This document shows, in pieces, positions 14,628 to 23,277 of a DNA stretch of 64,000 bases. Made by a program: the position numbers and the translations under genes. Each line of letters starts with the position of its first letter. Within the stretch, counting starts at the first letter, position 1. The notes under the pieces are model-generated. The model saw nothing but the letters and a program-made list of their open reading frames with translations, did no database searches and was not told the origin of the DNA. Location: positions 33,883 to 97,882 of the forward strand of contig NZ_JBNAGA010000004.1 in assembly GCF_049800955.1 (NCBI RefSeq). Direction: 5' to 3'. Origin of the DNA: JAKVBH01 sp049800955 (GTDB taxonomy: Bacteria; Pseudomonadota; Alphaproteobacteria; Rhodobacterales; Rhodobacteraceae).

Positions 14628-16998
14628 CGGGATGAAATATGCAAAACCCAGCCCGGCGGTCATTGAAACCAGCGGCGCAGCCTTGGCACGCGAAAGCCAT
14701 CTCGCCGAGCATTTGCCCTACGTCGCCTTCGCCAAATCCGATGTCATGGTCTTGCGGGAGGGCGATCTGATGGCCACGCTCCGTCTCGAGGGACTTGCGG
14801 CACCGACAACGCCGGACGCCGATCTTGATGCCATGAAACGCGCGGTCGCGGCCGTCATCGCGCAAACGGGCAATCTCTACGGCTTTTATGTCCATCGCAT
14901 ATTTGTCCCTCAGAAGCTCGCGATGCGTCCTGTACAAGGCGACGGCTTTGCAGCGGAGATCGACCGACGCTGGCAAGCTCACATCGCGCAACTCGCGCCC
15001 AAGAAACCGCAACTTTATCTGAGCATCTTGCGACGTCCGGAGATCGGGGCACGGGTCCCGCTGCTCAACGCCTTTGCCAAGCGAACCTGGATGAAAGACC
15101 GCGCGGGCCGTGCGCGGGAACTCGATGAAGTGGCCGGATTCTTCGAGACTGCGCTTGCACCTGCAAAACCCGTTCGTCTCGGCAACACCACCGGCGAATG
15201 GCTCGGGTTTCTTGCGACGCTGCTCACCGGCCAATACGCCCCGATTGCCCGACCGAACGCCCCGCTGCCCCTGACCTACGCGCTTGGGTCCTGCCGAGCG
15301 ACTTTTGACGGAGATACGGCTCGGATCACATGTGGCACGACGGGCGAGACACGGTATGGGGCCCTCTTCAGCATCAAGAGCTATCCCGCGATTACGGATG
15401 TCTCTCTGTTTGACGGTCTCGACCTTCCGCTTGATATCGTGCTGACCAATTCCTTTACCCCGATCCCCACAAACATCATGGCAGAACGGATTCAACGGAT
15501 CGTTCGGCAGATGCGTGCGGCCGATGACGCGGCAGTCTCCTTGCGGGATCAGCTCATGGAAGCGGCCGATGATCAGGAAGCCGGGCGCATTGCGTTCGGC
15601 GATCATCACCTGTCCATCGCCGTCTATGCGCCCGATCAACCGACGCTCGAACAGGCCGCAGCCGAGATCAAACGTCTGGGGCAGGAAATCATGGCCGTGA
15701 TCGTACGAGAGAACATGGCCCTCAAGGCAACCTATTTTGGGCAGGCTCCCGGTAACTACGGCTACCGTGCTAGAAAGACACCGATCTCCACGATCAACTT
15801 TGCGGATTTCTCGGCGCTGCATGGATGCGTCGAAGGACGTTCGGACCCTGAGACACCGTGGGGATCGCGCGCGACAGTCTTCCCGACGACGGGCACCTCT
15901 GCCTACGGCTTCAACTTCCACGAACCCGGATCGCCCGAGCGCGAACCGACTGTTGGCCATACGCTTGTTCTGGGCCGAACGGGCAGCGGCAAGACCCTCA
16001 CGACTGCTTTTCTCGCAGCCCAAGCGCAGCGGGTCGGCGCGCGGCTGTTTTTCTTCGACAAGGATCGCGGGCTCGAGATGGCGGTGCGCGCCCTGGGCGG
16101 TCACTACAATACGATCCTTGCCGGTATCCCGACGGGCCTCAACCCGCTGCAGTCAGAGACGGATGAACGCGGACGGGCCTGGCTGTCGGACTGGCTGGCG
16201 ACGCTTCTGGCGCGGGCGGGCGATCTGTCCGGAGAGCAGTCTCGGCACGTTCAGAGCGCGGTGTCGCAGAATGCGGATGCCGGCCCCTCGCTGCAACGGT
16301 TTGTCTCTTTTCAAACCCTCTTCCAATCACTCGACGACGATGGCGAGTTGCAGGCGCGTGTTGGGGAATGGGCACCGGGCGGTCGTTATGGCTGGGTCTT
16401 CGATATGCCGCAGGACAACGATGCCATGCACATGGACGGCGACATTGTCGGATTCGACATGACCGAGATCCTCGACATGTCGACCGAACGCATGGCCGTC
16501 CTGTCCTACATCCTGCGCCGGATCGAGCGGATCGTAGAAGATCGCCGACCGACAGTGATTGTTCTGGACGAAGCCTGGAAGCTTCTCGACGATCCCTATT
16601 TCGCGGCGAGACTTGAGAACTGGCTCGTCACCCTCCGCAAGATGAACTGCGTCGTCGTGATGATGACCCAATACCCCAGCCAATTGCGAGAGGCTCGGGT
16701 CGGCAAGACCATCATCGAGACGGTACCCACGCAAATACTTTTCCCCAACGAACGGGCGACGCCCTCCGACTACGACTTCCTGCGCGTGAACGAAAAGGAG
16801 GCCGAGCTGTTGACAAGACCCACAGCAGGTCAGCGCATCTCGCTGGTGCGATCCGCGGGCGACAGCGTCTTTGTCGATGCGGATCTCACAGCACTTGGAC
16901 CACTTCTTACCATTTTGGGAGGAGGTCGATCCGCTGAGGCGCAGCTTGGCAACAACTGGCGCAGCTCTCCTGAATTCTGGAGGCAGCTATGCGATTAG
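14617..16998 (+). CDS. virB4: VirB4 T4SS ATPase
   Basis: The 793-residue ATPase powers pilus assembly and substrate transfer. The ATG at 14617 (MALDGMKYAKPSP) is favoured because it slightly overlaps virB3; an earlier in-frame start would read through virB3. The N-terminal CagE/TrbE domain spans residues 1-430. Walker A (GRTGSGKT) is at about residues 452-459 and Walker B (VIVLDEAWKLL) at about 647. TQYPSQL lies in the conserved Q-motif region. Normal full length, no damage. Confidence 0.96.
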   Translation: MALDGMKYAKPSPAVIETSGAALARESHLAEHLPYVAFAKSDVMVLREGDLMATLRLEGLAAPTTPDADLDAMKRAVAAVIAQTGNLYGFYVHRIFVPQKLAMRPVQGDGFAAEIDRRWQAHIAQLAPKKPQLYLSILRRPEIGARVPLLNAFAKRTWMKDRAGRARELDEVAGFFETALAPAKPVRLGNTTGEWLGFLATLLTGQYAPIARPNAPLPLTYALGSCRATFDGDTARITCGTTGETRYGALFSIKSYPAITDVSLFDGLDLPLDIVLTNSFTPIPTNIMAERIQRIVRQMRAADDAAVSLRDQLMEAADDQEAGRIAFGDHHLSIAVYAPDQPTLEQAAAEIKRLGQEIMAVIVRENMALKATYFGQAPGNYGYRARKTPISTINFADFSALHGCVEGRSDPETPWGSRATVFPTTGTSAYGFNFHEPGSPEREPTVGHTLVLGRTGSGKTLTTAFLAAQAQRVGARLFFFDKDRGLEMAVRALGGHYNTILAGIPTGLNPLQSETDERGRAWLSDWLATLLARAGDLSGEQSRHVQSAVSQNADAGPSLQRFVSFQTLFQSLDDDGELQARVGEWAPGGRYGWVFDMPQDNDAMHMDGDIVGFDMTEILDMSTERMAVLSYILRRIERIVEDRRPTVIVLDEAWKLLDDPYFAARLENWLVTLRKMNCVVVMMTQYPSQLREARVGKTIIETVPTQILFPNERATPSDYDFLRVNEKEAELLTRPTAGQRISLVRSAGDSVFVDADLTALGPLLTILGGGRSAEAQLGNNWRSSPEFWRQLCD

Positions 16999-17174
16999 CA
17001 CTGATCCTTCTGGCAACCATACTCACCGCCTGTGAACGCTACACGGATGCCACCTCTCCGTGCTTCGGTCGCGACGGCGCGCCTGCCGTGAGCCGGGCGA
17101 GCACAGAGGTACTCTCCTTTGCAGCGCAAGGCACCAAGGACTGCGACTTCGAAGCGATCGGGCGCAACCCATGA
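16989..17174 (+). CDS. Small VirB7-like lipoprotein
   Basis: The 61 residues start with a lipoprotein signal (MRLALILLATILTAC) with the lipobox Cys at about residue 15. The mature part has two further Cys (SPCFGRDG, TKDCDFEAIG). Size, lipidation and place in the virB cluster suit VirB7, which stabilises VirB9 in the outer-membrane core, but sequence similarity cannot be judged by eye. It overlaps virB4 by 10 bp and the next gene by 4 bp. Confidence 0.7.
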   Translation: MRLALILLATILTACERYTDATSPCFGRDGAPAVSRASTEVLSFAAQGTKDCDFEAIGRNP

Positions 17175-18277
17175 AACCGGCGGCCTCTCTCATTGCCATT
17201 CTGGTCTGCTCGACGCCCCTCGCCCAGGCGCAAGGCGTGCCGACGCAAGACAACGCAGGGCTTGGGCAGCTTTTCACCATCCTCTCGAAACTGGGGGACG
17301 ATATGGAGGCGCAGCGCGACCAACTAAACACGGGAGAAACGCTCTCATCGGTTCAATCCGATCAGCTTCGGGTGCTGGAGGCGATGTCAGCCGCACTCAC
17401 CGGCCCGGGGCTCGACATTCGCGCGCTGGACGGAAACGCGGACTTCCCTGCGGGCGATGTCTACCCCGCTGCCGCAGATCATCCCATGGACAGCCGCCTC
17501 TTCGGGGAGGGACGCGAGACCGTCGAGATGATGATTGTGCGGGTGGCCGATGAATATGCCGGAGCGGCCGGAGTGCGGCGGGCCGGTCTTTCGTCCACCC
17601 AGTGGCGCTGCCTTTTCCAGGCGCTGATCAAACAGGAAAGCCGGTTCAGCGTCACCGCGCAAAGCCCCGTGGGCGCCTATGGCCTGACGCAGCTCATGCC
17701 GGGAACGGCGTCCGACATGGGCGTCGACCGCTACGATGTGATGGACAACCTCCGCGGCGGCGCGCGGTACATCACGACGCAGCTGAACACCTTCGGAAAC
17801 ATCCCGCATGCACTTGCCGCCTATAACGCCGGACCTGGCCGGGTCCATGAATATGGCGGCGTGCCACCCTTTGCCGAAACCCAGGGCTATGTCCGGAATA
17901 TCTCGCGGTTCTACAACGAGTACCTCGCCGTTGTCGGTGGGGCGGATGCGCTTGGCACGCTTTCACCAACGGACATGGCGCTGGCAGAGTACAGCAGCAT
18001 CTCAGAAGCCAGTGTTTACTACGCCGCCGATAGCCACGCCACGACCGAGCAAGTCATCAATCGGCTCGCCGCGATCATCCGGCAGATCGACGAGACGCCG
18101 GATATCAAGCGCGCGTTCGAGCTCAACACCTACGCCAAGGCCGAAATCGGCCGCATCCTCAACCTTCGCGTTCGTCTGATGGCTGCCAACCGTCAGCGCG
18201 AGGCAGCCCATGGCCAACATCTGGCCGCGGACCGGCTCTCTGAGCGCGACTTCATGCGCATGGGAGTCATCCGATGA
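17171..18277 (+). CDS. VirB5-like protein with an inserted lytic transglycosylase domain
   Basis: The 368 residues start at an ATG overlapping the lipoprotein stop; signal peptide MKPAASLIAILVCSTPLAQA. Residues about 20-75 (QGVPTQDNAGLGQLFTI...) resemble the N-terminus of the next gene's VirB5 (QGVPTFDNSNLRQLVLQL). Residues about 145-260 are a full SLT domain (Glu in LIKQESRFSVTAQSPVGAYG, GLTQLMPGTA, AAYNAGPGRVHEYGG). Residues 275-368 return to a VirB5-like helical tail (FELNTYAKAEIGRILNLRVRLMA compares with VDLNTRVTAELGIILTQIWRLEA downstream). It would deliver a murein-cutting domain on a pilus-tip-like protein. Confidence 0.8.
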   Translation: MKPAASLIAILVCSTPLAQAQGVPTQDNAGLGQLFTILSKLGDDMEAQRDQLNTGETLSSVQSDQLRVLEAMSAALTGPGLDIRALDGNADFPAGDVYPAAADHPMDSRLFGEGRETVEMMIVRVADEYAGAAGVRRAGLSSTQWRCLFQALIKQESRFSVTAQSPVGAYGLTQLMPGTASDMGVDRYDVMDNLRGGARYITTQLNTFGNIPHALAAYNAGPGRVHEYGGVPPFAETQGYVRNISRFYNEYLAVVGGADALGTLSPTDMALAEYSSISEASVYYAADSHATTEQVINRLAAIIRQIDETPDIKRAFELNTYAKAEIGRILNLRVRLMAANRQREAAHGQHLAADRLSERDFMRMGVIR

Positions 18278-19047
18278 AAGGAAAAACCTTCGGCACCGCC
18301 TTCGCCACGCTTCTCGCCGTCACGCCCGCAGATCAAGCCGATGCCCAGGGTGTCCCGACATTTGACAACTCAAACCTTCGACAATTGGTCTTGCAGCTCG
18401 AACACATGGCAGAGGATCTGAATGTCCAGCTGCAACAGCTCGCGACGATGCGGCAGGAGTTGGAAACGCAATTGAGCCAGCTTCTGAACCTCGAGGGGCA
18501 ACTGGCCTCTCTCATCGATGGCAATGAATTGGGCCAACTCTTTGCGACCGTCGAGGAGTTCGAGAGGGTCCGTGGCAAGCTGACAGCACCACTCGCGACA
18601 GCTGAAGCCATTTCGAGCGGTGACTTTCTGAGCGGCTTTCGACCGGGGGCGGAGCTGGATGCTGCCGTTGAACGGGTTCTGTCCGGCAGCGGGTTCACAC
18701 AAGAGCGTCTGACATCCCTGGCGACCAGCGATGAGCCAGCAGACAATCGGATCGCAACGCAAGCCGGGTCCAGCGCGATGCTGTCGGTGGCCGCACAGGA
18801 AAGCCATGTCGAAGCCGGGGAAAGCCTTGGCCGTCTTGAGGCCATGGTGGGGCTCATCGACGACCAAGGCGGTCTGAAAGCCGCGGTCGATCTCAACACG
18901 CGCGTGACTGCCGAACTCGGCATCATCCTCACGCAGATCTGGCGTCTGGAAGCGGCCGCCGGCGTCAATGGCGGGCAGTTGGGTGTCGTTGATGCCGCGA
19001 CCCTCGCCGAGGAGCGAAAATTCCGCTCCATGGAGGTGCCGAAATGA
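18274..19047 (+). CDS. virB5: VirB5-like minor pilin
   Basis: The 257 residues have a signal peptide ending at ADAQ and long helices (QLEHMAEDLNVQLQQLATMRQELETQLSQL) then AVDLNTRVTAELGIILTQIWRLEA near the C-terminus, as in TrbJ/VirB5 proteins. VirB5 sits at the pilus tip and helps recipient contact. The start overlaps the previous gene (ATGA) and its ends are related to those of that gene, suggesting an ancient tandem duplication. Confidence 0.82.
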   Translation: MKGKTFGTAFATLLAVTPADQADAQGVPTFDNSNLRQLVLQLEHMAEDLNVQLQQLATMRQELETQLSQLLNLEGQLASLIDGNELGQLFATVEEFERVRGKLTAPLATAEAISSGDFLSGFRPGAELDAAVERVLSGSGFTQERLTSLATSDEPADNRIATQAGSSAMLSVAAQESHVEAGESLGRLEAMVGLIDDQGGLKAAVDLNTRVTAELGIILTQIWRLEAAAGVNGGQLGVVDAATLAEERKFRSMEVPK

Positions 19048-19442
19048 TCCGAGTGGGCCCCGTTTCCCTGACCGCGCTTGCGCTGGTCTGCCTGCCTCTG
19101 ACGCTGAGCGCTCAAACCTCCCAAAGCGGGTTCGAAACCATGGCGCAACCGACCGAAGACCAAACAGAATGCAAGGCTCCGCGGCCGCCGAAGGACCTTG
19201 CGGAAACCGCATACATTCGTAATGGCTACCGCGCGATTTTGCGCATCATCGCTACAGAGCATTGGAGGCAAACAGGTGGCTGCGACTGCCAGATCGCGGA
19301 GTTTTCGTGGCGGGAGGTCGTTGAACGTTCCGAAGAATTTGTCACCTCTGGCAACCCGCGCTTGCCGTTTGACGTCGTTAAATTGGACGAAATGGCAACT
19401 GAGTTCGAGGAAGCCCGCACTGTGGCATGCTCGGCAGACTGA
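19044..19442 (+). CDS. Secreted small protein of the virB cluster, unknown
   Basis: The 132 residues have a signal peptide (VSLTALALVCLPLTLSAQ). The mature protein has Cys at TECKAP, GGCDCQ and TVACSAD. I do not recognise the family. It lies between virB5 and virB6, where other systems sometimes carry an entry-exclusion protein (eex); size and export are consistent with that, but there is no sequence proof. From about 19200 the base composition drops towards AT relative to the flanks. Confidence 0.6.
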   Translation: MIRVGPVSLTALALVCLPLTLSAQTSQSGFETMAQPTEDQTECKAPRPPKDLAETAYIRNGYRAILRIIATEHWRQTGGCDCQIAEFSWREVVERSEEFVTSGNPRLPFDVVKLDEMATEFEEARTVACSAD

Positions 19443-20455
19443 TGGGAATAATAAGGGACATACTCGAACAAGTCGATGACGCCATCGATACGGTTTCGCA
19501 AGATGGATTTGTCTCTTCTGCAGGTGCCGTCGGTGATGTTCTTTCGATTGGGTCAGCTGTCTTGCTCATTTTAATCGGCACCAATGTAGTGATGCAAATC
19601 AGACCGATGACCTTTGGAAGTGGTTTTGCTTTTGGAATAAAGATCGCATTGATTGGAATATTTGCCCAGAGTTGGGACAACTTCCAAGTCGTGTACACGA
19701 TTGTGACAGAAGTCCCAGAAAGCATTGGTGCATCGATTCTCGCGCTTACGGATTCCGGGAATGAAGCAGGGGTCTACGAAAGCCTCGACAGCATGGTGAA
19801 CCGGATCACCGCCTATGGCGACGCCATCGGCGACCGTGCAGGCTGGGTGTTTGGCGCAGTGCTCGGAGCGATCTTCTTCGTTCTGTCCGCCATCTTCGCA
19901 GCCGTCACCGCCGGGATCATCGCCTACGCGCGTATCGTTTTCACACTGATGATCGTTATCGCGCCGTTCATGATCCTGACGTCACTCTTCAAACCGACCC
20001 AATCGCTTTTCGAAGCCTGGACCCGGGCAACCATCGGCTATGCCTTGATGCCTGTGGCTGCTGCCGGAGCCGCCGGGATCATCGTCGCCATCGCTGAGTC
20101 AATTGGCGACGCATCCGCCGACCCGGACAACGTCGAAACGGTCAGCCTTATCCTGCCGTTCCTCGTGATCTTGCTCCTTTCAGCTGGCGTGATGGCCGCC
20201 GTCCCGTTCATCGCATCCAACCTCACAGGTGTCATGGGCATCGCCTCGAACGCGATCGGCCTGACGGGATTGGCGCGACGCGGCGTGGTCAACGCTGGAG
20301 AGTATGGCGCGGGTGGTGCCGGACGCATCTTGACCGGCAGGACACCCTTCGAACTCCGGCGCGATGTCAGCGGTGCGGCCACGAAGAGCAACGAATTGAT
20401 CCGACGTACGCCTGCCGCCGCGCTCGCTCTGACAAAATCCTTTCGCAAGACATGA
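19427..20455 (+). CDS. virB6: VirB6/TrbL polytopic T4SS membrane protein
   Basis: The 342 residues have about six TM segments (VLSIGSAVLLILIGTNVVMQI, FAFGIKIALIGIFAQSW, WVFGAVLGAIFFVLSAIFAAV, IAYARIVFTLMIVIAPFMIL and others) with the FKPTQSLFEAWTRATIGYALMPV region typical of VirB6. It forms part of the inner-membrane channel. The gene overlaps the previous one by 16 bp; an ATG at 19442 is an alternative start. The first 110 codons are clearly more AT-rich than the rest. Confidence 0.92.
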   Translation: MLGRLMGIIRDILEQVDDAIDTVSQDGFVSSAGAVGDVLSIGSAVLLILIGTNVVMQIRPMTFGSGFAFGIKIALIGIFAQSWDNFQVVYTIVTEVPESIGASILALTDSGNEAGVYESLDSMVNRITAYGDAIGDRAGWVFGAVLGAIFFVLSAIFAAVTAGIIAYARIVFTLMIVIAPFMILTSLFKPTQSLFEAWTRATIGYALMPVAAAGAAGIIVAIAESIGDASADPDNVETVSLILPFLVILLLSAGVMAAVPFIASNLTGVMGIASNAIGLTGLARRGVVNAGEYGAGGAGRILTGRTPFELRRDVSGAATKSNELIRRTPAAALALTKSFRKT

Positions 20456-21117
20456 CCCGCGCGGAGTTCGATCAGGACGCCTTCGAGGCCGACTTCATCT
20501 TTGGTCCACGCAGGCGGGAACGCTTCGCCTATTTTGTCGCCGCCGCTGGTGTGATTATCGGCTTGGTCAGTTTCGTCGGGGCCGTTGCTTTGTTCCCGCT
20601 CAAGACGGTCGAGACCTTTGTGGTCGTCGTCGACAAGGAAACTGGCGAAATGGACCGCGTTGCCGCCGTCGAGGCGCTCAGCCTCGATGAAAGTGATGCG
20701 ATCATTCAGGCCAACCTGGTCGCATACGTGGATGATCGCGAAACCTACGATCTGACCGACGGCGAAGAACGGATCAATTCGGTCCTTCAACGGTCTGACG
20801 AAGACGCCGCGCGCACCCTTCGCGATTTTTGGTCTTCGACCAATCCTGACTATCCGATCTCGGTCTATGGACGGGACGCGAAGATCGACGTGGTCATTCG
20901 GTCTGTGAACCAGGTCGAACCCGGGGTGGCGCAGGTGCGGTTCACGAAGACACTTCGAAAACCGCGTGACAACAGGACTGTGACACGGCCCTACGTCGCC
21001 ACGCTGCGCTACGAGTTTCGCCCGGAAACCCGTCAGCGGTTGCAGCAGGTCTGGGCCAACCCGCTCGGGTTTGTCGTCACGTCTTACCGTGTCGACGCCG
21101 AAACGTTGGAGAACTGA
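20452..21117 (+). CDS. virB8: VirB8 T4SS core protein
   Basis: The 221 residues have a short cytosolic N-terminus, one TM (residues 26-48, FAYFVAAAGVIIGLVSFVGA) and a periplasmic NTF2-like domain with DFWSSTNPDYPISVYGRDAK and ATLRYEFRPETRQRLQQVWANPLGFVV, as in VirB8. It nucleates the inner-membrane platform. ATG overlaps the virB6 stop and its own stop abuts virB9. Confidence 0.94.
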   Translation: MTRAEFDQDAFEADFIFGPRRRERFAYFVAAAGVIIGLVSFVGAVALFPLKTVETFVVVVDKETGEMDRVAAVEALSLDESDAIIQANLVAYVDDRETYDLTDGEERINSVLQRSDEDAARTLRDFWSSTNPDYPISVYGRDAKIDVVIRSVNQVEPGVAQVRFTKTLRKPRDNRTVTRPYVATLRYEFRPETRQRLQQVWANPLGFVVTSYRVDAETLEN

Positions 21118-21852
21118 GTGATGAAGCTGCGCACCGCCCTGCCCTGTTTGCTTTTGGCTCTGGCACCTTCCCAAGTGCTTTCGGAAGCCACGCCTCAGGG
21201 TGGGCCGAAAGATATCCGCATACGATATGCGGTCTACGACGAGCAGCAGGTGTTCCGTATCGAGACGGATCTGCGGCACTCGACCACGATCCAGTTTGGC
21301 GACGGGGAGCGGTTCGAGGCTGTGATCGTGGGAGACACCGAAAGCTTTCAGGTCGATCCAATCCCCGAGCTTGGCAATGTGTTGACGATCAAGCCGCACG
21401 TCCAAAATGCCTCGACCAACATGACCGTGATCACCAACCGTCGCAGCTATGCATTCCATCTCCGGGAAGGCTCGATTCCGGGTCGCACGGGCATGTTCTT
21501 CGAAGTGCGGTTTCGCTACCCGGGCGAAGAGCGCCTTGCCACACTGACGAACGCACAGCCCAAAGGGTTCGAGGTTCCGCGCAACTACAACTACAAGATC
21601 GCCGGCGAAGGCGACTTTCGCCCGGCCACGGTCTATGACGACGGTCGGTTCACCTACTTCAGTTTTCCCGAAAGCGGACGGCAACCCGCGATCTTCAAGG
21701 CTGACAACCGCGGTCGCGAGCGCACGGTCAATTGGACCCAGAACGGCAACACCGTCCGCGTCTCCGGTGTCAACAACTTCTGGACACTGCGGCTCGGTGA
21801 AGAAGCGCTCTGCATCTACAGAGACACCTCCGCGATATACGTGAGCAACTGA
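21118..21852 (+). CDS. virB9: VirB9/TrbG outer-membrane core protein
   Basis: The 244 residues have a signal peptide (LPCLLLALAPSQVLS). An N-terminal beta domain contains IRYAVYDEQQVFRIETDLRHSTTIQFG and a C-terminal domain contains NYNYKIAGEGDFRPATVYDDGRFTYFSFP, both conserved in VirB9. It forms the periplasmic/outer-membrane ring with VirB7 and VirB10. It starts at GTG 21118 or the adjoining ATG at 21121, immediately after virB8. Confidence 0.95.
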   Translation: MMKLRTALPCLLLALAPSQVLSEATPQGGPKDIRIRYAVYDEQQVFRIETDLRHSTTIQFGDGERFEAVIVGDTESFQVDPIPELGNVLTIKPHVQNASTNMTVITNRRSYAFHLREGSIPGRTGMFFEVRFRYPGEERLATLTNAQPKGFEVPRNYNYKIAGEGDFRPATVYDDGRFTYFSFPESGRQPAIFKADNRGRERTVNWTQNGNTVRVSGVNNFWTLRLGEEALCIYRDTSAIYVSN

Positions 21853-21855
21853 GCC

Positions 21856-23277
21856 ATGTCGGATGATCCCAACCTGAAGAACCGGCTGAATACATTCAGC
21901 AAGGCAAAACGCTCCAAACCCAGATCGGGATTCGGTGTCACTGCCCTGGCGCTCGCTCTCGGCCTCGGCGGTGCGGGCGTTGCGTATTTCCTGGCGACTG
22001 ACTGGCAATCGGATCCAGACCAACTAGAGACTTCGGATGTCGAGCAGTTTCAGAATGACGGTCTCTCAAATGGTGGTCGGCTGGAATTTCCTGCCGATGA
22101 AGCGGACCAGCGCGTGAACGATGCCCTTATCGCTGTGGAAGAAGCCCTTGAGGCCCCCGAGCCGGTCCCGCCCGCGGCTGAACCAAGGGCTGATATCCTC
22201 GCCGAACTGGCTGAGCTTCGCGAAGCACTCGCCGCTACTCAGCTCGAGCGAAACGCCGAGATTCAGTCAGCCGTCACCGAACTGCGCAGTGCCTTCGCAG
22301 ATCAAGCACAAGCCCTCGAAGCCGCGGTCGCAGAGCGAGATGAAAAAATCGCGGCCCTGGAACGCGACAGCGAGACCAAGCTGAACTCTCTTCAGAGCCT
22401 TTTGGAGGCGGAACGCGCGCAACGTGAAGCCCTTGAAGCGGAACGCGCCAATGACGCCCTGATCCGCGACCAACAGCTTCTCGAGGAACGTCGCAGACAG
22501 GAAGAGGAACAAAAGCGCCGCGAGGCCGAACAGCAGGCCGAACAACTATTGAGGGCTCAGATCCAGTCTCCTGCCGTAGTCTATTCGACAGGATCATCGG
22601 TCCCGGCACCAAACGCCAGCGGCCTGCAGAACGGCGCGCCAGGCGCAGATATCCCACTGAATGAAAACGAAGCCTATCTCAGAGGCGCGGCGCGGCCGCT
22701 TGAAATCGATGAGGCGGCTCGTATGGAGCAACCTGAACGCACTCTCGCGCAAGGGTCCGTCATACAGGCGGCACTGCAAACGGCCATCAACAGTGATCTG
22801 CCCGGAAACGTTGTCGCGGTCGTCGCGGAACCTGTCTACGCGTTCTCCGGCGACGCAGTGCTGATCCCGCGAGGTTCGCGGTTGTTCGGGCAATATCGAT
22901 CTGGTGTGGAAGTGAACCAGAAGCGCATCCTCATTCTATGGACGCGCGTCCTCACGCCGGACGGTACGTCCATGCAGATCGCCTCTGTCGGGGGTGATCA
23001 ACTCGGACGCTCCGGCCTGACCGGTTTGGTGGATACGAAGTTCGACGAACGCTTTGGAGGAGCTGCTCTCATATCGATTATCGGCGCGGCCCCCGCAGTC
23101 GCCGCCAATTCCACGGAAGACGAAGTGACCCGCGAGGTTCTGGAGGAGGTCGGCAATGACCTCGAAGACGCGACAAGTTCGGTGATCGCCGATCAGGTCT
23201 CGATCTCGCCAACCATCTACGTCGATCAGGGAGCCATGGTAACCGTACTGGTCGATAGGGACATCGTGATCTATTGA
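21856..23277 (+). CDS. virB10: VirB10/TrbI T4SS scaffold protein
   Basis: The 473 residues have a short cytosolic tail, one TM (about residues 36-58), a Glu/Ala/Arg-rich coiled coil (about 115-235) and a C-terminal TrbI beta-barrel domain (about 290-470) with GSVIQAALQTAINSDLPGNVV and IPRGSRLFGQYRSGVEVNQKR. VirB10 spans both membranes and gates the channel. The coiled coil is longer than in VirB10 of Ti plasmids, where this part is Pro-rich. Confidence 0.95.
   Translation: MSDDPNLKNRLNTFSKAKRSKPRSGFGVTALALALGLGGAGVAYFLATDWQSDPDQLETSDVEQFQNDGLSNGGRLEFPADEADQRVNDALIAVEEALEAPEPVPPAAEPRADILAELAELREALAATQLERNAEIQSAVTELRSAFADQAQALEAAVAERDEKIAALERDSETKLNSLQSLLEAERAQREALEAERANDALIRDQQLLEERRRQEEEQKRREAEQQAEQLLRAQIQSPAVVYSTGSSVPAPNASGLQNGAPGADIPLNENEAYLRGAARPLEIDEAARMEQPERTLAQGSVIQAALQTAINSDLPGNVVAVVAEPVYAFSGDAVLIPRGSRLFGQYRSGVEVNQKRILILWTRVLTPDGTSMQIASVGGDQLGRSGLTGLVDTKFDERFGGAALISIIGAAPAVAANSTEDEVTREVLEEVGNDLEDATSSVIADQVSISPTIYVDQGAMVTVLVDRDIVIY

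Noticed and set aside
14455..16104. Minus-strand frame of 549 codons opposite virB3/virB4
   Set aside because: Antisense to conserved VirB4; composition is typical of a shadow frame.
20038..22023. Very long minus-strand open frame (661 codons) opposite virB6-virB9
   Set aside because: It is antisense to three clearly recognised virB genes; its translation is rich in Arg/His/Asp with no family features, as expected of a shadow frame in GC-rich DNA.
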